The position numbers and the translations under genes are program-made. From Pseudonocardia parietis (GTDB lineage: Bacteria > Actinomycetota > Actinomycetes > Mycobacteriales > Pseudonocardiaceae): 64,000 bases of DNA. The notes beneath the pieces are model-generated. The model was not told the origin of the DNA, made no database searches, and was given only the letters and a program-made list of their open reading frames with translations. Shown here one piece after another: positions 17,787 to 27,408 of the stretch. The DNA lies in NCBI RefSeq assembly GCF_017876315.1, contig NZ_JAGINU010000001.1, forward strand, positions 2,418,001 through 2,482,000, in the 5' to 3' direction. Position 1 is the first letter of the stretch, and the number at the start of each line of letters is the position of its first letter.

Positions 17787-20423
17787 GTGACCGAGACCCT
17801 GTCCGCGCGTACTGCCGACCTGCCCGCCAAGTGGACCCCTGGCGAGGTAGAGGGCGACATGTACCGCCGCTGGGTCGAGCGCGGGTACTTCCAGGCCGAC
17901 CCGGCGTCCGACGAACCGGCCTTCTCGATCGTGATCCCGCCGCCGAACGTCACCGGCAGCCTGCACCTGGGTCACGCGATGGACCACACGCTGATCGACG
18001 TCCTGACCCGGCGCCGCCGGATGCAGGGCCACGACGCGCTGTGGCTGCCCGGCATGGACCACGCCGGCATCGCGACCCAGTCCGTCGTCGAGCGCCGGAT
18101 GGCCGCCGCAGGCGAGCCGGACCGGCACGCGATCGGCCGCGAGGCGTTCGTCGAGAAGGTCTGGGCCTGGAAGGCCGAGTCCGGCGGCTCGATCCTCGGC
18201 CAGATGGAGCGCCTGGGCGACGGCGTCGACTGGTCCCGCGAGCGCTTCACGCTCGACGAGGGGCTGTCCCGCGCGGTGGCCACCGTGTTCAAGCGGATGT
18301 TCGACGACGGGCTGATCTACCGGGCCGAGCGCCTGGTCAACTGGTCCCCGGCGCTGCGCTCGGCGATCTCGGACATCGAGGTCGACCACGCGGAGGTCGA
18401 GGGCGAGCTCGTCTCCATGCGCTACGGCGACGGGGACGCCTCGGTCGTCGTCGCCACCACCCGGGTCGAGACGATGCTGGGTGACACCGCGGTCGCCGTG
18501 CACCCCGGCGACGAGCGGTACGCCGCCCTGATCGGCACCGAGATCGAGATGCCGATCACCGGCCGCAAGATCCCGGTCATCGCCGACGACTACGTCGACC
18601 CGGAGTTCGGCTCCGGCGCCGTCAAGATCACCCCGGCGCACGACCCGAACGACTTCGAGGTCGGCCGCAGGCACGACCTGCCGATGCCGACGATCATGGA
18701 CGAGACCGGCACGATCGCCGGGTCCGGCACCCGGTTCGACGGGATGGACCGGTTCGAGGCGCGCGCCGCGATCCGCGAGGAGCTGCGCGAGCAGGGCCGG
18801 ATCATCGCCGAAAAGCGGCCCTACCTGCACTCGGTCGGCCACTGCTCGCGCACCGGTGTCCCGGTCGAGCCGCGGCTGAGCCTGCAGTGGTTCGTCAAGG
18901 TCGAGCCGCTCGCGAAGGCGGCGGGCGACGCGGTCCGCTCCGGCGCGACCGTGCTGCACCCGAAGGAGCAGGAGAAGCGCTTCTTCGACTGGGTCGACAA
19001 CATGCACGACTGGACGATCAGCCGTCAGCTGTGGTGGGGGCACCGGATCCCGGTCTGGTACGGCCCGGCGGGCGAGGTGGTCTGCGTCGGGCCCGACGAG
19101 GAGCCGCCGTCGGGCGAGGGCTGGCGGCAGGACTCCGACGTCCTGGACACCTGGTTCTCCTCCGGGTTGTGGCCGTTCTCCACGCTCGGCTGGCCGGACG
19201 ACACCCCGGACCTGCGGAAGTACTATCCGAACTCGGTCCTGGTCACCGGCTACGACATCCTGTTCTTCTGGGTCGTCCGGATGATGATGTTCGGGACCTA
19301 CGCGATGGGGGAGACCCCGTTCCGCGACGTCTACCTGCACGGGCTCGTCCGCGACGAGCACGGCAAGAAGATGTCGAAGTCCAAGGGCAACGTCATCGAC
19401 CCGCTGGAGCTGATGGACTCCTACGGCGCCGACGCGCTGCGGTTCACCATCGCCCGCGGCTCCAACCCGGGCACCGACATGTCGCTGTCGGAGGAGTGGG
19501 TCGCCGCCTCCCGGAACTTCACCACGAAGCTCTGGAACATCACCCGGTTCGCGCTGTCGAAGGGCGCCACCGTGGCCGCCCCGCTGCCCGCCGACGCCGA
19601 CCGCACCGATGCCGACCGCTGGATCCTGGACCGGCTCGCCGAGGTCCGCGAGCAGACCGACGAGCTGCTGGACACCTACCAGTTCGCCAAGGCCACCGAG
19701 GGGCTCTACCACTTCGCGTGGGACGAGCTGGCCGACTGGTACGTCGAGCTGTGCAAGACCCAGCTCGACGACCCGGCCACCGCCGACGGCACCCGGGCCG
19801 TGCTCGGGCACGTGCTCGACGCGCTGCTGCGGATGCTGCACCCGATCGCGCCGTTCGTCACCGAGGCGCTGTGGACCGCGCTGACCGGGCGGGAGACCGT
19901 CGTGACGGCTGCCTGGCCGACCGCGCAGGACGCCGGCTCCCCGGCCGACGCGGCCGCGTCCGCCCGGGTGACCGACGCCCAGAAGGTGATCACCGAGGTC
20001 CGCCGGTTCCGCACCGAGCAGGGCCTGCCCGACCGCAGGTCGGTCGCCGCCCGGCTGGTCGGGCTGTCCGATGCCGGGCTGGCCGCGCACGAGCGGGCGG
20101 TCCGGTTCCTCAACCGCCTCGACGAGGCGGGGGACGGCTTCTCGGCCACCGCGACCTTCGAGGTCGCGACGTCGGGCGGGCCGGTCACCGTCGAGCTGGA
20201 CACCTCCGGGGCGATCGACGTCGCCGCCGAGCGGGCCCGGCTCGGCAAGGACCTGGCCACCGCCGAGAAGGAACGCGACCAGGCGGAGAAGAAGTTGAAC
20301 AATCCGAAGTTCACCGAGAAGGCGCCGGCCGAGGTCGTCGACGGCATCCGTGCCCGGCACACGACCGCACTGGCGGACATCGAGCGGATCGATGCGCGGC
20401 TGGCCGCGCTGCCGGAGGCCTGA
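17787..20423 (+). CDS. valS: Valyl-tRNA synthetase
   Basis: 878 aa class I synthetase. The HIGH motif is HLGH in [15 protein letters not shown] (about 53-67), the editing domain follows with [19 protein letters not shown], and the KMSKS motif is in [14 protein letters not shown] near 527. The anticodon-binding helical domain follows, and a C-terminal coiled coil ([20 protein letters not shown]) closes the protein, as in bacterial ValRS. The GTG start at 17787 has a -10 element immediately before it (leaderless). folC follows after seven bases. Confidence 0.98.
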   Translation: MTETLSARTADLPAKWTPGEVEGDMYRRWVERGYFQADPASDEPAFSIVIPPPNVTGSLHLGHAMDHTLIDVLTRRRRMQGHDALWLPGMDHAGIATQSVVERRMAAAGEPDRHAIGREAFVEKVWAWKAESGGSILGQMERLGDGVDWSRERFTLDEGLSRAVATVFKRMFDDGLIYRAERLVNWSPALRSAISDIEVDHAEVEGELVSMRYGDGDASVVVATTRVETMLGDTAVAVHPGDERYAALIGTEIEMPITGRKIPVIADDYVDPEFGSGAVKITPAHDPNDFEVGRRHDLPMPTIMDETGTIAGSGTRFDGMDRFEARAAIREELREQGRIIAEKRPYLHSVGHCSRTGVPVEPRLSLQWFVKVEPLAKAAGDAVRSGATVLHPKEQEKRFFDWVDNMHDWTISRQLWWGHRIPVWYGPAGEVVCVGPDEEPPSGEGWRQDSDVLDTWFSSGLWPFSTLGWPDDTPDLRKYYPNSVLVTGYDILFFWVVRMMMFGTYAMGETPFRDVYLHGLVRDEHGKKMSKSKGNVIDPLELMDSYGADALRFTIARGSNPGTDMSLSEEWVAASRNFTTKLWNITRFALSKGATVAAPLPADADRTDADRWILDRLAEVREQTDELLDTYQFAKATEGLYHFAWDELADWYVELCKTQLDDPATADGTRAVLGHVLDALLRMLHPIAPFVTEALWTALTGRETVVTAAWPTAQDAGSPADAAASARVTDAQKVITEVRRFRTEQGLPDRRSVAARLVGLSDAGLAAHERAVRFLNRLDEAGDGFSATATFEVATSGGPVTVELDTSGAIDVAAERARLGKDLATAEKERDQAEKKLNNPKFTEKAPAEVVDGIRARHTTALADIERIDARLAALPEA

Positions 20424-20430
20424 TCACCGC

Positions 20431-22077
20431 ATGTCCAGGGAGTACGACCAGTTCGACGAGGAGGACTCGCCGACCTACGGCGGGGACCGCTGGGCCGAGG
20501 GCGGTTTCGGCGACGCCGGGGAACCGGGGGATACGCCCGCCCCGGCCGCGCCCGAGGACGACGGTGACGAGGAGAGCGGCGACGATGAGGACCGCGCCGA
20601 CTCCGCGGCCCGGGACGAGGCGGGCGAGGCGCCCGAGAAGGACGCCCAGGAGGCCGTCATCGCGGCGGTCCTGGACGAGATCCGCGGTGGCGACACCCCG
20701 GACGTCGTTCCGGCCCAGTCCACCGTCACCGGGTACGCCGAGTTCCTCGCCGTCGACGCGGCGCTGGACCGGCGCTGGCCCGAGTCGGTCATGGAGCCGT
20801 CGCTGGACCGGATGCAGGCGCTCTGCGACGCGCTCGGCGAGCCGCAGCGCGGCTACCCGGTCGTGCACCTGACGGGGACCAACGGCAAGACGTCGACGTC
20901 GCGGATGATCGACGCGCTGCTCACCGAGGTGGGCCTGCGCACCGGCCGCTACACCAGCCCGCACCTGCAGCGCGCCACCGAGCGGATCAACCTCGACAAC
21001 CGGCCGGTCACCCCGGAGCGCTACGTCGAGGCGTACCGCGAGGTGGAGCCGCTGGTCGAGCTCGTCGACGCGAGCCGCGGGGAGAAGCCCGCGCTGTCCA
21101 AGTTCGAGGTGCTGACGGCGATGGCGTTCGCCACGTTCGCCGACGCCCCGGTCGAGGCGGCGGTGCTCGAGGTCGGTCTCGGCGGCCGCTGGGACGCCAC
21201 CAACGTCGCGGACGCGCACGTGGCGGTGGTCCTGCCGATCGGGGTCGACCATGCCGAGTACCTCGGCAGCGACGTCCTCGACATCGCCCGCGAGAAGGCC
21301 GGGATCATCAAGGAGGGCTCGATCGCGGTCCTCGCGGCCCAGGACAAGAAGGTCGCCGAGATCCTCATCGAGCGCTGCGCCGAGGTCGGCGCGCAGGTCG
21401 CCCGGGAGGGCGCCGAGTTCGGTGTCCGGGAACGGGAGATCGCCGTCGGTGGGCAGCGTCTGGAGCTGCAGGGACTGTCCGGCCGCTACGACGAGATCTT
21501 CCTGCCGCTGCACGGTGAGCACCAGGCGTCGAACGCGGCGATCGCGCTCGCCGCCGCCGAGGCGCTGATCGGCGCCGGCACCGCGCAGCCCCTCGACCCG
21601 GACGCCGTGCGTGCGGCGTTCGCGTCGGTCCGTTCGCCGGGCCGGCTGGAGCCGGTGCGGGGCGGGCCGGACATCCCGACCGTGCTCGTCGACGCCGCGC
21701 ACAACCCGGCCGGTGCCCGGGCCCTGGCCACCGCGCTCACCTCGGAGTTCCGGTTCACCCGGCTCGTCGGAGTGATCGGCGTGCTGCAGGGCAAGGACGC
21801 CCGCGGCATCCTCGAGGGGCTCGAGCCGGTGCTGCACGAGGTCGTCGTGACCACCAACTCCTCGCCCCGGGTGATGGACCCCGACGAGCTGGGCGCGCTC
21901 GCGGCCGAGGTCTTCGGATCCGACCGGGTCAGCGTGGAACCGGACCTGCGCCGTGCTGTCGAGCAGGGCGCCGAGGTCGCCGAGGAGGCCGGTGGGTCCG
22001 GCATCGGAGTCGTGGTCACCGGGTCCGTGGTGACGGCGGGCGACGGCCGGTCCCTGTTCGGCAAGGAACCGGAATGA
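20431..22077 (+). CDS. folC: Bifunctional folylpolyglutamate / dihydrofolate synthase
   Basis: 548 aa Mur-ligase-fold enzyme that adds glutamates to folates. ATP loop HLTGTNGKTSTSRM is near 146; other blocks are TGRYTSPHL, VLEVGLGGRWDATN and VDAAHNPAGARALA. The N-terminus is extended: about 105 acidic, Ala/Glu/Asp-rich residues (DDDGDEESGDDEDRADS) precede the usual family start near TGYAEFLAVDAAL. The ATG at 20431 lies seven bases after valS, so the two are co-transcribed. The stop overlaps the next gene by four bases. Confidence 0.94.
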   Translation: MSREYDQFDEEDSPTYGGDRWAEGGFGDAGEPGDTPAPAAPEDDGDEESGDDEDRADSAARDEAGEAPEKDAQEAVIAAVLDEIRGGDTPDVVPAQSTVTGYAEFLAVDAALDRRWPESVMEPSLDRMQALCDALGEPQRGYPVVHLTGTNGKTSTSRMIDALLTEVGLRTGRYTSPHLQRATERINLDNRPVTPERYVEAYREVEPLVELVDASRGEKPALSKFEVLTAMAFATFADAPVEAAVLEVGLGGRWDATNVADAHVAVVLPIGVDHAEYLGSDVLDIAREKAGIIKEGSIAVLAAQDKKVAEILIERCAEVGAQVAREGAEFGVREREIAVGGQRLELQGLSGRYDEIFLPLHGEHQASNAAIALAAAEALIGAGTAQPLDPDAVRAAFASVRSPGRLEPVRGGPDIPTVLVDAAHNPAGARALATALTSEFRFTRLVGVIGVLQGKDARGILEGLEPVLHEVVVTTNSSPRVMDPDELGALAAEVFGSDRVSVEPDLRRAVEQGAEVAEEAGGSGIGVVVTGSVVTAGDGRSLFGKEPE

Positions 22078-22493
22078 GCGGGGCGGGCGGGATCGACGGG
22101 GTGCCCGAGGGGGTCCGTCCGCCGCCGACGGACCCGATGAAGGGCGCCCGTGGGGTGTTCGCGGCCACGCTGATCCTCGAGGCGATCGTCGTGCTGCTCG
22201 CCCTGCTGGTGCTGCCGCGGTTCGGCAGCGGCTCCACCGGCCTGGGGTTCGGCGTGGTCATCGGGCTCGCCGTGGCGATGATCCTCGCCTCCGGCCTGCA
22301 ACGACGGTCGTGGGGCCTCGCGGCCGCGCTCGGGCTGCAGGTGTTGCTGGTGGTGGCGTCCTTCGTGTTCCTGCCGTCGATGGCGATCGTCGCGTTCGCG
22401 TTCGTGATCGTCTGGGTGGTGCTGGTGTGGATGCGGCGCGAGGTCGCGCGCCGGATGGCCGCGGGGACCCTGCCGTCGCAACAGCAGGAGTGA
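22074..22493 (+). CDS. DUF4233 membrane protein
   Basis: 139 aa with a short polar N-terminus and four predicted membrane helices (around 30-50, 55-72, 80-98 and 103-120), ending in a basic tail ([12 protein letters not shown]). ATG overlaps the folC stop (ATGA). The position between folC and ndk is conserved in actinomycetes, where the protein is annotated DUF4233. Function unknown. Confidence 0.85.
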   Translation: MSGAGGIDGVPEGVRPPPTDPMKGARGVFAATLILEAIVVLLALLVLPRFGSGSTGLGFGVVIGLAVAMILASGLQRRSWGLAAALGLQVLLVVASFVFLPSMAIVAFAFVIVWVVLVWMRREVARRMAAGTLPSQQQE

Positions 22494-22566
22494 GCGACGC
22501 TCTCCCGGCGGACCTCGATGCCGACCGCCTCCGAGCCCGTCACGCACCGTCGTTACCCTTGCGCTC

Positions 22567-22977
22567 GTGACTGAACGCACTCTCGTCCTGGTCAAGCCCG
22601 ACGGTGTCCAGCGCAAGCTCGTCGGCGAGATCGTCTCGCGGATCGAGCGCAAGGGCCTCGAGCTCGTCGCTCTCGACCTGCGCACCGTCGACCGTGAGCT
22701 GGCCACCCAGCACTACGCCGAACACGACGGCAAGCCCTTCTTCGAGGAGCTCATCTCCTTCATCACCTCCGGCCCGGTCCTGGCCGCGGTCGTCGAGGGC
22801 CCGCGCGCCATCGCCGCCTGGCGTCAGGTGGCCGGCGGCACCGACCCGGTGGAGAAGGCGACGCCCGGCAGCATCCGCGGCGACCTCGCCCTGGAGACCG
22901 GCTCGAACCTCGTGCACGGCTCGGACTCCCCGGAGTCGGCCGGCCGGGAGATCAAGCTCTGGTTCCCGAACCTGTGA
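22567..22977 (+). CDS. ndk: Nucleoside diphosphate kinase
   Basis: 136 aa, normal length. Transfers the gamma-phosphate between NTPs and NDPs through a phosphohistidine, here His117 in [12 protein letters not shown]. The N-terminal [20 protein letters not shown] block is typical. The GTG at 22567 follows TACCCT (22554-22559) by seven bases, so it is probably leaderless, with its own promoter inside the folC-ndk cluster. The stop overlaps the next gene (GTGA). Confidence 0.97.
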   Translation: MTERTLVLVKPDGVQRKLVGEIVSRIERKGLELVALDLRTVDRELATQHYAEHDGKPFFEELISFITSGPVLAAVVEGPRAIAAWRQVAGGTDPVEKATPGSIRGDLALETGSNLVHGSDSPESAGREIKLWFPNL

Positions 22978-23495
22978 CGACCGGCGCCCCGGCTGCCCGC
23001 CGGGTCGTCGATCCGCATCCCGGCGCCGCCGCCGCGCTCGGTGACCTCTGGGTCGCCGTGACCGAGGCGGGCGGCGCCGTCGACTTCGTGCCCGGCTGGG
23101 ATCCCGGCGAGATCCGGGACCTGGCCGCGGCGATGATCGACGACGTCCGCTCCGGGGCCGCTCGGATGCTCGTCGTCGGCGACGAGACCGCGCCGGAGGG
23201 GACCGTCTTCCTCGTCCGCGAGAGCGGGATCGCCGCGCACCGCGCCGACGTGGCGCGCCTGATGGTCCGGCCCGGGCTCCAGGGGCGCGGGCTCGGCACG
23301 GTCCTGCTGGAGGCGGCCGTCGCGCAGGGCCGGGAGATGGGCGTCGAGATGCTCACGCTCGGCGCGCGCGGTGGCACCCCGCTGCCCGCGTTCTACGCCG
23401 CCCGCGGCTTCGTCGAGTACGGCCGGCTCCCCGGCGGTGTCCGGCTCTCCGAGGAGGACACCCGCGACGTGCACCTGTTCGTCCGGTCGCTGTGA
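22974..23495 (+). CDS. GNAT-family N-acetyltransferase
   Basis: 173 aa. The acetyl-CoA pyrophosphate loop is seen as [18 protein letters not shown] (Q/R-x2-G-x-G/A pattern) near 100, followed by [20 protein letters not shown], the usual C-terminal strand-helix. It overlaps the ndk stop by four bases and is probably co-expressed with ndk. Acceptor substrate unknown. Confidence 0.85.
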   Translation: MTTGAPAARRVVDPHPGAAAALGDLWVAVTEAGGAVDFVPGWDPGEIRDLAAAMIDDVRSGAARMLVVGDETAPEGTVFLVRESGIAAHRADVARLMVRPGLQGRGLGTVLLEAAVAQGREMGVEMLTLGARGGTPLPAFYAARGFVEYGRLPGGVRLSEEDTRDVHLFVRSL

Positions 23496-23574
23496 CGACC
23501 GGTCCGGCCGGCGGCGGATCATCTCGCCCGTCGGCCGGATGGCAGGGACGGCCGTTGCGCGCCACCATGTGCGG

Positions 23575-24351
23575 ATGACGGTACTCACCCCGCGCCCGAC
23601 CACCGCGGACCTGGTTCGCGGCGCAGTCGTGGCAGTCCTGGCGATCGTGCAGGTCCTGGTCTCGGCGCTCGGCGGCTCGGGTGTCGGGGAGGTCGCCCGG
23701 TCCTACGACACACCGCTGCTCGCGGCCGGCTGGGCCTTCTCCATCTGGGGCCTGATCTACCTGGGCTTCCTCGTCTACGCCGGGTACGCACTGCTGCCCG
23801 GCCAACGCGGCCGGGAGATCCACCGGCGCGTCGGCTGGTGGCTGGCGGCCTCGGCCGTACTCAACCCGCTGTGGATCCTGGCGTTCTCGAACCGCCTGGT
23901 CGTCGTGGCGGAGCTGGTGCTGATCGCGCTGGTCGCCGTGCTGACGGTGGCCTACTCGCGGCTCGCCCGCGAGGCCGCATCGGGCCGGGTGGAGCGCCTG
24001 GCGTTCCGGCTGCCGGTGGCGCTCTACCTCGGCTGGTCGTCGGTGGCGCTGGTCCTGGGCCTGATGGCGGCCGGGGTCGCGGTCGGCCTGCCCGGTGACG
24101 GTGCGCTCGCGCAGACCGCGGCGATCCTGCTGCTGGTGCTGCTCACCGCCGCCGTGCTGTCGGTGATCGGCTCGACGGCCGGGTTCGCCGGGTTCGCGCT
24201 CGCGGTCGTGTGGGGGCTCGCCGGCGTCGCGGCCAACGACCGGCCGATCGCCGTCACCGTCGTCGCGGTGGTGGCGGCGGTCGTCATCGCGCTGCAGACT
24301 GCACGCCGGATACGCCGTTCGGTGCAACCGGCCCGCCTCGCGCTGGGCTGA
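23575..24351 (+). CDS. TspO/MBR-related tryptophan-rich membrane protein
   Basis: 258 aa with about seven hydrophobic segments. The block GWAFSIWGLIYLGFLVYAGYAL (first 20 residues shown elsewhere in the family) and LNPLWILAFSNR resemble the TspO/MBR superfamily, in a longer form than the 160-aa classic TspO. Classic TspO binds tetrapyrroles and sterols; whether this long form does is unknown. ATG at 23575; a GTG six bases earlier is possible. Confidence 0.65.
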   Translation: MTVLTPRPTTADLVRGAVVAVLAIVQVLVSALGGSGVGEVARSYDTPLLAAGWAFSIWGLIYLGFLVYAGYALLPGQRGREIHRRVGWWLAASAVLNPLWILAFSNRLVVVAELVLIALVAVLTVAYSRLAREAASGRVERLAFRLPVALYLGWSSVALVLGLMAAGVAVGLPGDGALAQTAAILLLVLLTAAVLSVIGSTAGFAGFALAVVWGLAGVAANDRPIAVTVVAVVAAVVIALQTARRIRRSVQPARLALG

Positions 24352-24431
24352 GGGCCGTTGCCCGGCGGAAGTGCCGGAGCCGCTTGCTACCGTCGCCCTC
24401 GGAACATCAGAGGTACCCCGGGAGGGCCGGC

Positions 24432-25310
24432 ATGATCACCGGAAGCATCGTCGCGATCGTGACTCCGATGCACGACGACGGCGAGGTCGACCATTCTGCG
24501 CTCGGTGACCTGGTCGAGCGCCAGATTGCCGCCGGCACGTCCGGGATCGTCTCGGTCGGCACCACGGGTGAGTCGTCGACGCTGTCGGTGCTCGAGCACA
24601 CCGAGGTCATGCGCCGCACCATCGAGGTGGCGAACGGGCGCGTCCCCGTCATCGCCGGCACCGGCGCCAACTCCACCGCCGAGGCCATCCATCTCACCCG
24701 GTCCGCCCGGGCCGCCGGTGCGGACGGTGCGCTGCTGGTCACGCCGTACTACAACAAACCTCCGCAGGAGGGCCTCTACCAGCACTTCAAGCGGATCGCC
24801 GAGACCGTCGCCATCCCGCAGTACCTCTACAACGTCCCGGGCCGGACGGCGTGCGACCTGCTGCCGACCACCGTCGCCCGGCTCGCCGAGATCCCGAACA
24901 TCGTCGGGCTCAAGGAGGCCAAGGGCGACCTGGACCGGGTCCGCGAGCTCGTCGCACTCGGACTGGACGACTTCGCGCTCTACTCCGGCGACGACGGCAC
25001 CGCCCGCGCCTCCATGCTGGCCGGTTTCCACGGCGACATCTCGGTCACCGCGAACGTCGCCCCCGAGCCGATGGCCCGGATGTGCAAGGCCGCGGTCGCC
25101 GGTGACGACGAGACCGCCGCCGGTCTCGACGCCGACCTCGCCGGCCTGCACTCGGCGTTGTTCTCCGAGCCGAACCCGATCCCGGTCAAGTGGGCGCTGG
25201 CCGAGCTGGGCCTGATGCCCGGCGGGATCCGGCTGCCGCTGGTGCCGCTGGACGAGTGGCACCACGAGGACGTCCGGGCCGCGATGCGGGCCGCGGGGCT
25301 GATGAGCTGA
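24432..25310 (+). CDS. dapA: 4-hydroxy-tetrahydrodipicolinate synthase, E. coli-type
   Basis: 292 aa (beta/alpha)8 aldolase condensing pyruvate with aspartate semialdehyde on the way to lysine and diaminopimelate. The Schiff-base Lys is in IVGLKEAKGDL (about 163), the Tyr in YLYNVPGRTACDLLP (about 134), and GTTGESSTL is near 44. The start ITGSIVAIVTPM and many blocks (VSVGTTGES, YYNKPPQEGLYQHFKRIAE, EPNPIPVKWALAELGL) follow the E. coli enzyme almost word for word. GGGAGG (24420-24425) precedes the ATG. It is a lone gene, with no dapB or other lysine gene adjacent. Confidence 0.92.
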   Translation: MITGSIVAIVTPMHDDGEVDHSALGDLVERQIAAGTSGIVSVGTTGESSTLSVLEHTEVMRRTIEVANGRVPVIAGTGANSTAEAIHLTRSARAAGADGALLVTPYYNKPPQEGLYQHFKRIAETVAIPQYLYNVPGRTACDLLPTTVARLAEIPNIVGLKEAKGDLDRVRELVALGLDDFALYSGDDGTARASMLAGFHGDISVTANVAPEPMARMCKAAVAGDDETAAGLDADLAGLHSALFSEPNPIPVKWALAELGLMPGGIRLPLVPLDEWHHEDVRAAMRAAGLMS

Positions 25311-25321
25311 GAACGAAGGGA

Positions 25322-25347
25322 GCCGCAGAGGGTCAGCCCTCTGCGGC
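25322..25347. terminator. Bidirectional terminator between dapA and merR
   Basis: GCCGCAGAGGG (25322-25332), loop TCAG, CCCTCTGCGGC (25337-25347): a perfect 11-bp stem. The loop contains the stop codon of the leftward MerR gene, so one hairpin serves both converging genes. Confidence 0.85.
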
Positions 25348-26127
25348 GGACTCCGGGGCGGCGTCGGCGGTCGGCCCCGCACTGCTGGTCCGCACATTGC
25401 GGACGATGTCGCGGCCGAACGTGACGTCGACCCGCTCGGCGACGGCCAGCTCCAGCACCGCGATCATGACCTCGCCGGAGATCCGGCGCATCCGCTCGAT
25501 CGTCTCGTAGACCCGGGGCCACTGGTCGTCCGGGCGGCCGGAGTCGTCGAACGGCTGCCAGATCTCGCCGAGGAACAGGTCGACGTAGAGCTTCGCGACG
25601 CCGTCGGCGTGCTTGCGGAGCTGCTCGACGACGTCCAGCGAGCGGCCGATCGGGATGCCCAGGCCGGTGAGCTCGGCCGCGGCGTTCATCAGCCGGGGGC
25701 TGATCTCCTCGTAGGTGTCCTCGCCGACCTCGCGCAGCAGGCCCATCTTCACGCCGCGCTTCGCGAGGCCCGTGTCGGTGCTCTCGTACCGCTCGGCCAG
25801 TTCGGCGAGGTGGACCATCTGCCGGTCCTCGGGGGCGAACAGCTCCCGCACGGTCCGGATGAACTGCACGACCTGCTCGGTGGATCCGCCGGTGGTGTCG
25901 AGCAGCTTCTTGATGGTGTCGAGCTTGACGCCCTCGTCCTGCAGGTCCTTGATCAGCTCGAGGCGGGCGGCGTGGCCGCGCCCGTAGTACCCGGTCCGGG
26001 CCCTGACCTCGGGCGGTGGCAGCAGTCCGCGGGCCTGGTAGGCGCGGATGTTGCGCACGGTGACGCCGCTGGCCCGGGCCAGCTCGTCGATCGTCTGCCC
26101 GTCCTCCGGATCGGTGGCGTCCAACAT
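25333..26127 (-). CDS. MerR-family transcriptional regulator
   Basis: 264 aa. The N-terminal winged helix is clear: TIDELARASGVTVRNIRAYQ (11-30), then ARGLLPPPEVRARTGYYGRGHAARLELIKDL, followed by a long dimerisation helix. The remaining 180 residues form a helical sensor domain without the metal-binding Cys of MerR or CueR, so a small-molecule or fatty-acid signal is more likely. ATG at 26127 is preceded seven bases upstream by TACCTT, consistent with a leaderless start; an upstream TTG is less likely. It is divergent from a desaturase electron-transfer operon, its probable target. Confidence 0.85.
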   Translation of the reverse strand: MLDATDPEDGQTIDELARASGVTVRNIRAYQARGLLPPPEVRARTGYYGRGHAARLELIKDLQDEGVKLDTIKKLLDTTGGSTEQVVQFIRTVRELFAPEDRQMVHLAELAERYESTDTGLAKRGVKMGLLREVGEDTYEEISPRLMNAAAELTGLGIPIGRSLDVVEQLRKHADGVAKLYVDLFLGEIWQPFDDSGRPDDQWPRVYETIERMRRISGEVMIAVLELAVAERVDVTFGRDIVRNVRTSSAGPTADAAPESAAEG

Positions 26128-26134
26128 GACATGC

Positions 26135-26208
26135 AAGGTAGCAGCAGTTGATGTGACACGTCATACCGCCGCTCTCTCCTTGCTATGTGACATCAAGTTG
26201 TGCAGAGT
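26135..26208. promoter_or_regulatory. Divergent merR / reductase promoters with repeated operator
   Basis: Rightward: TTGCTA (26180-26185), 17 bases, CAGAGT (26203-26208), then ATG after seven bases. Leftward: TACCTT (26140-26135) ahead of the merR ATG. The octamer ATGTGACA occurs at 26151-26158 and 26185-26192, once in each promoter spacer, and a 19-bp imperfect dyad with arms CTTG (26179-26182) and CAAG (26194-26197) covers the rightward one. This is what a MerR-type spacer operator should look like; binding is inferred. Confidence 0.5.
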
Positions 26209-26215
26209 TGGTGTC

Positions 26216-27274
26216 ATGTTCCGATCCGCTCCTGCGGTGTCGTCCCGGCGCCGACGTCTCCTCGCCGCCGCGAGCGCGCTGACCACACCGCTGCTGCCCG
26301 AGGACTTCCTGACCCTGATCGACCCGCTGTGGTCGACGACCTCGCTGCGCGGCCGGGTCGTCGCCCGCCGCCGGGAGACCGGCCGGGCCGTCTCGGTGAC
26401 CATCGAGCCCGGACGCGCCTGGGCCGGGCACCGCGCCGGGCAGTACGTCGGCGTCGGGATCGACGTCGACGGTGTCCGGCACCAGCGCAGCTACTCGCTG
26501 TCCTCGCCGGAGGACGCCGACCACCTGACCGTCACGGTCCAGGAGGTCCCGGGCGGCGTGGTCTCCACCAGGCTCGTCCGTGACCTGCCGATCGGGACGA
26601 TCGTCGAGCTGCAGCAGGCCTCGGGTGAGTTCACCCTGCCCGACCCGCTGCCGTCGAAGCTGCTGTTCGTCACCGCGGGCAGCGGCATCACGCCGGTGAT
26701 GGGCATGCTCCGCACCCTCGACCGGCGCGCCGCGATGCCGGACACCGTTCTCGTCCACAGCGCGCGTACTCCGGAGGACACCGTCTTCGGAGCCGAGCTG
26801 GCCGCGCTCGCCGCCCGGAACCCGTCGCTGCGCGTGGTGCAGCGCCACAGCTCCGTCACCGGCAGGCTCGACCCGGCGAGCGTGGACGCGGCCGTCCCCG
26901 ACCGGGCCGGACGCGCCGTCTACGCCTGCGGTCCCGCCGGTCTGCTCGACGCCCTGGACGAGGCCTGGGACGGGGTCCGCGCCGAGCGCTTCACCCCGCC
27001 GGCCCGAGCCGCCGAGGGCACCGGCGGCACCGTCGACCTGGGTGGGTCCCCGGTCGAGGTCGACCCCGGTCAGAGCCTGCTCGAGGCCGGTGAGGCCGCG
27101 GGGAAGGTCCTGCCCAGCGGGTGCCGGATGGGCATCTGCTTCGGCTGCGTGCTGCCGCTGCGCGAGGGCCGGGTCCGCGACCTGCGCACAGGTGAGGCGC
27201 ACGGCGAGCCCGGCGACCTCGTGCAGACCTGCATCAACTCCGCCTGCGGACCGGCCCGCATCGACGTGGCCTGA
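26216..27274 (+). CDS. Ferredoxin-reductase-type electron donor for acyl-CoA desaturase
   Basis: 352 aa, three modules. The FAD-binding barrel has RSYSLSS near 90. The NAD(P) domain has FVTAGSGITPVMGML near 155 and YACGPAGLLDAL. The C-terminal plant-type 2Fe-2S ferredoxin has CRMGICFGC near 303 plus a final Cys in VQTCINSACG. The same layout as mycobacterial Rv3230c, which passes electrons from NADPH to the membrane desaturase DesA3. Its partner desaturase lies 134 bases downstream, so the two form one system. Confidence 0.9.
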   Translation: MFRSAPAVSSRRRRLLAAASALTTPLLPEDFLTLIDPLWSTTSLRGRVVARRRETGRAVSVTIEPGRAWAGHRAGQYVGVGIDVDGVRHQRSYSLSSPEDADHLTVTVQEVPGGVVSTRLVRDLPIGTIVELQQASGEFTLPDPLPSKLLFVTAGSGITPVMGMLRTLDRRAAMPDTVLVHSARTPEDTVFGAELAALAARNPSLRVVQRHSSVTGRLDPASVDAAVPDRAGRAVYACGPAGLLDALDEAWDGVRAERFTPPARAAEGTGGTVDLGGSPVEVDPGQSLLEAGEAAGKVLPSGCRMGICFGCVLPLREGRVRDLRTGEAHGEPGDLVQTCINSACGPARIDVA

Positions 27275-27408
27275 TCCCGCGCGGACCGGCCCGCATCGAT
27301 CCGCCTGATCCCGCGGGGCCGCCCGGTCCGGCCGCGGCCCCGTCCGACCCGACCGTCATCGTCCCGGGACCGGTCCAGCCGGCCCCCCGCGAACCGAGGA
27401 GGTCCGCC

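Noticed and set aside
17565..20360. 931-aa minus-strand open frame opposite valS
   Set aside because: Shadow of valS; no ribosome-binding site or protein motif.
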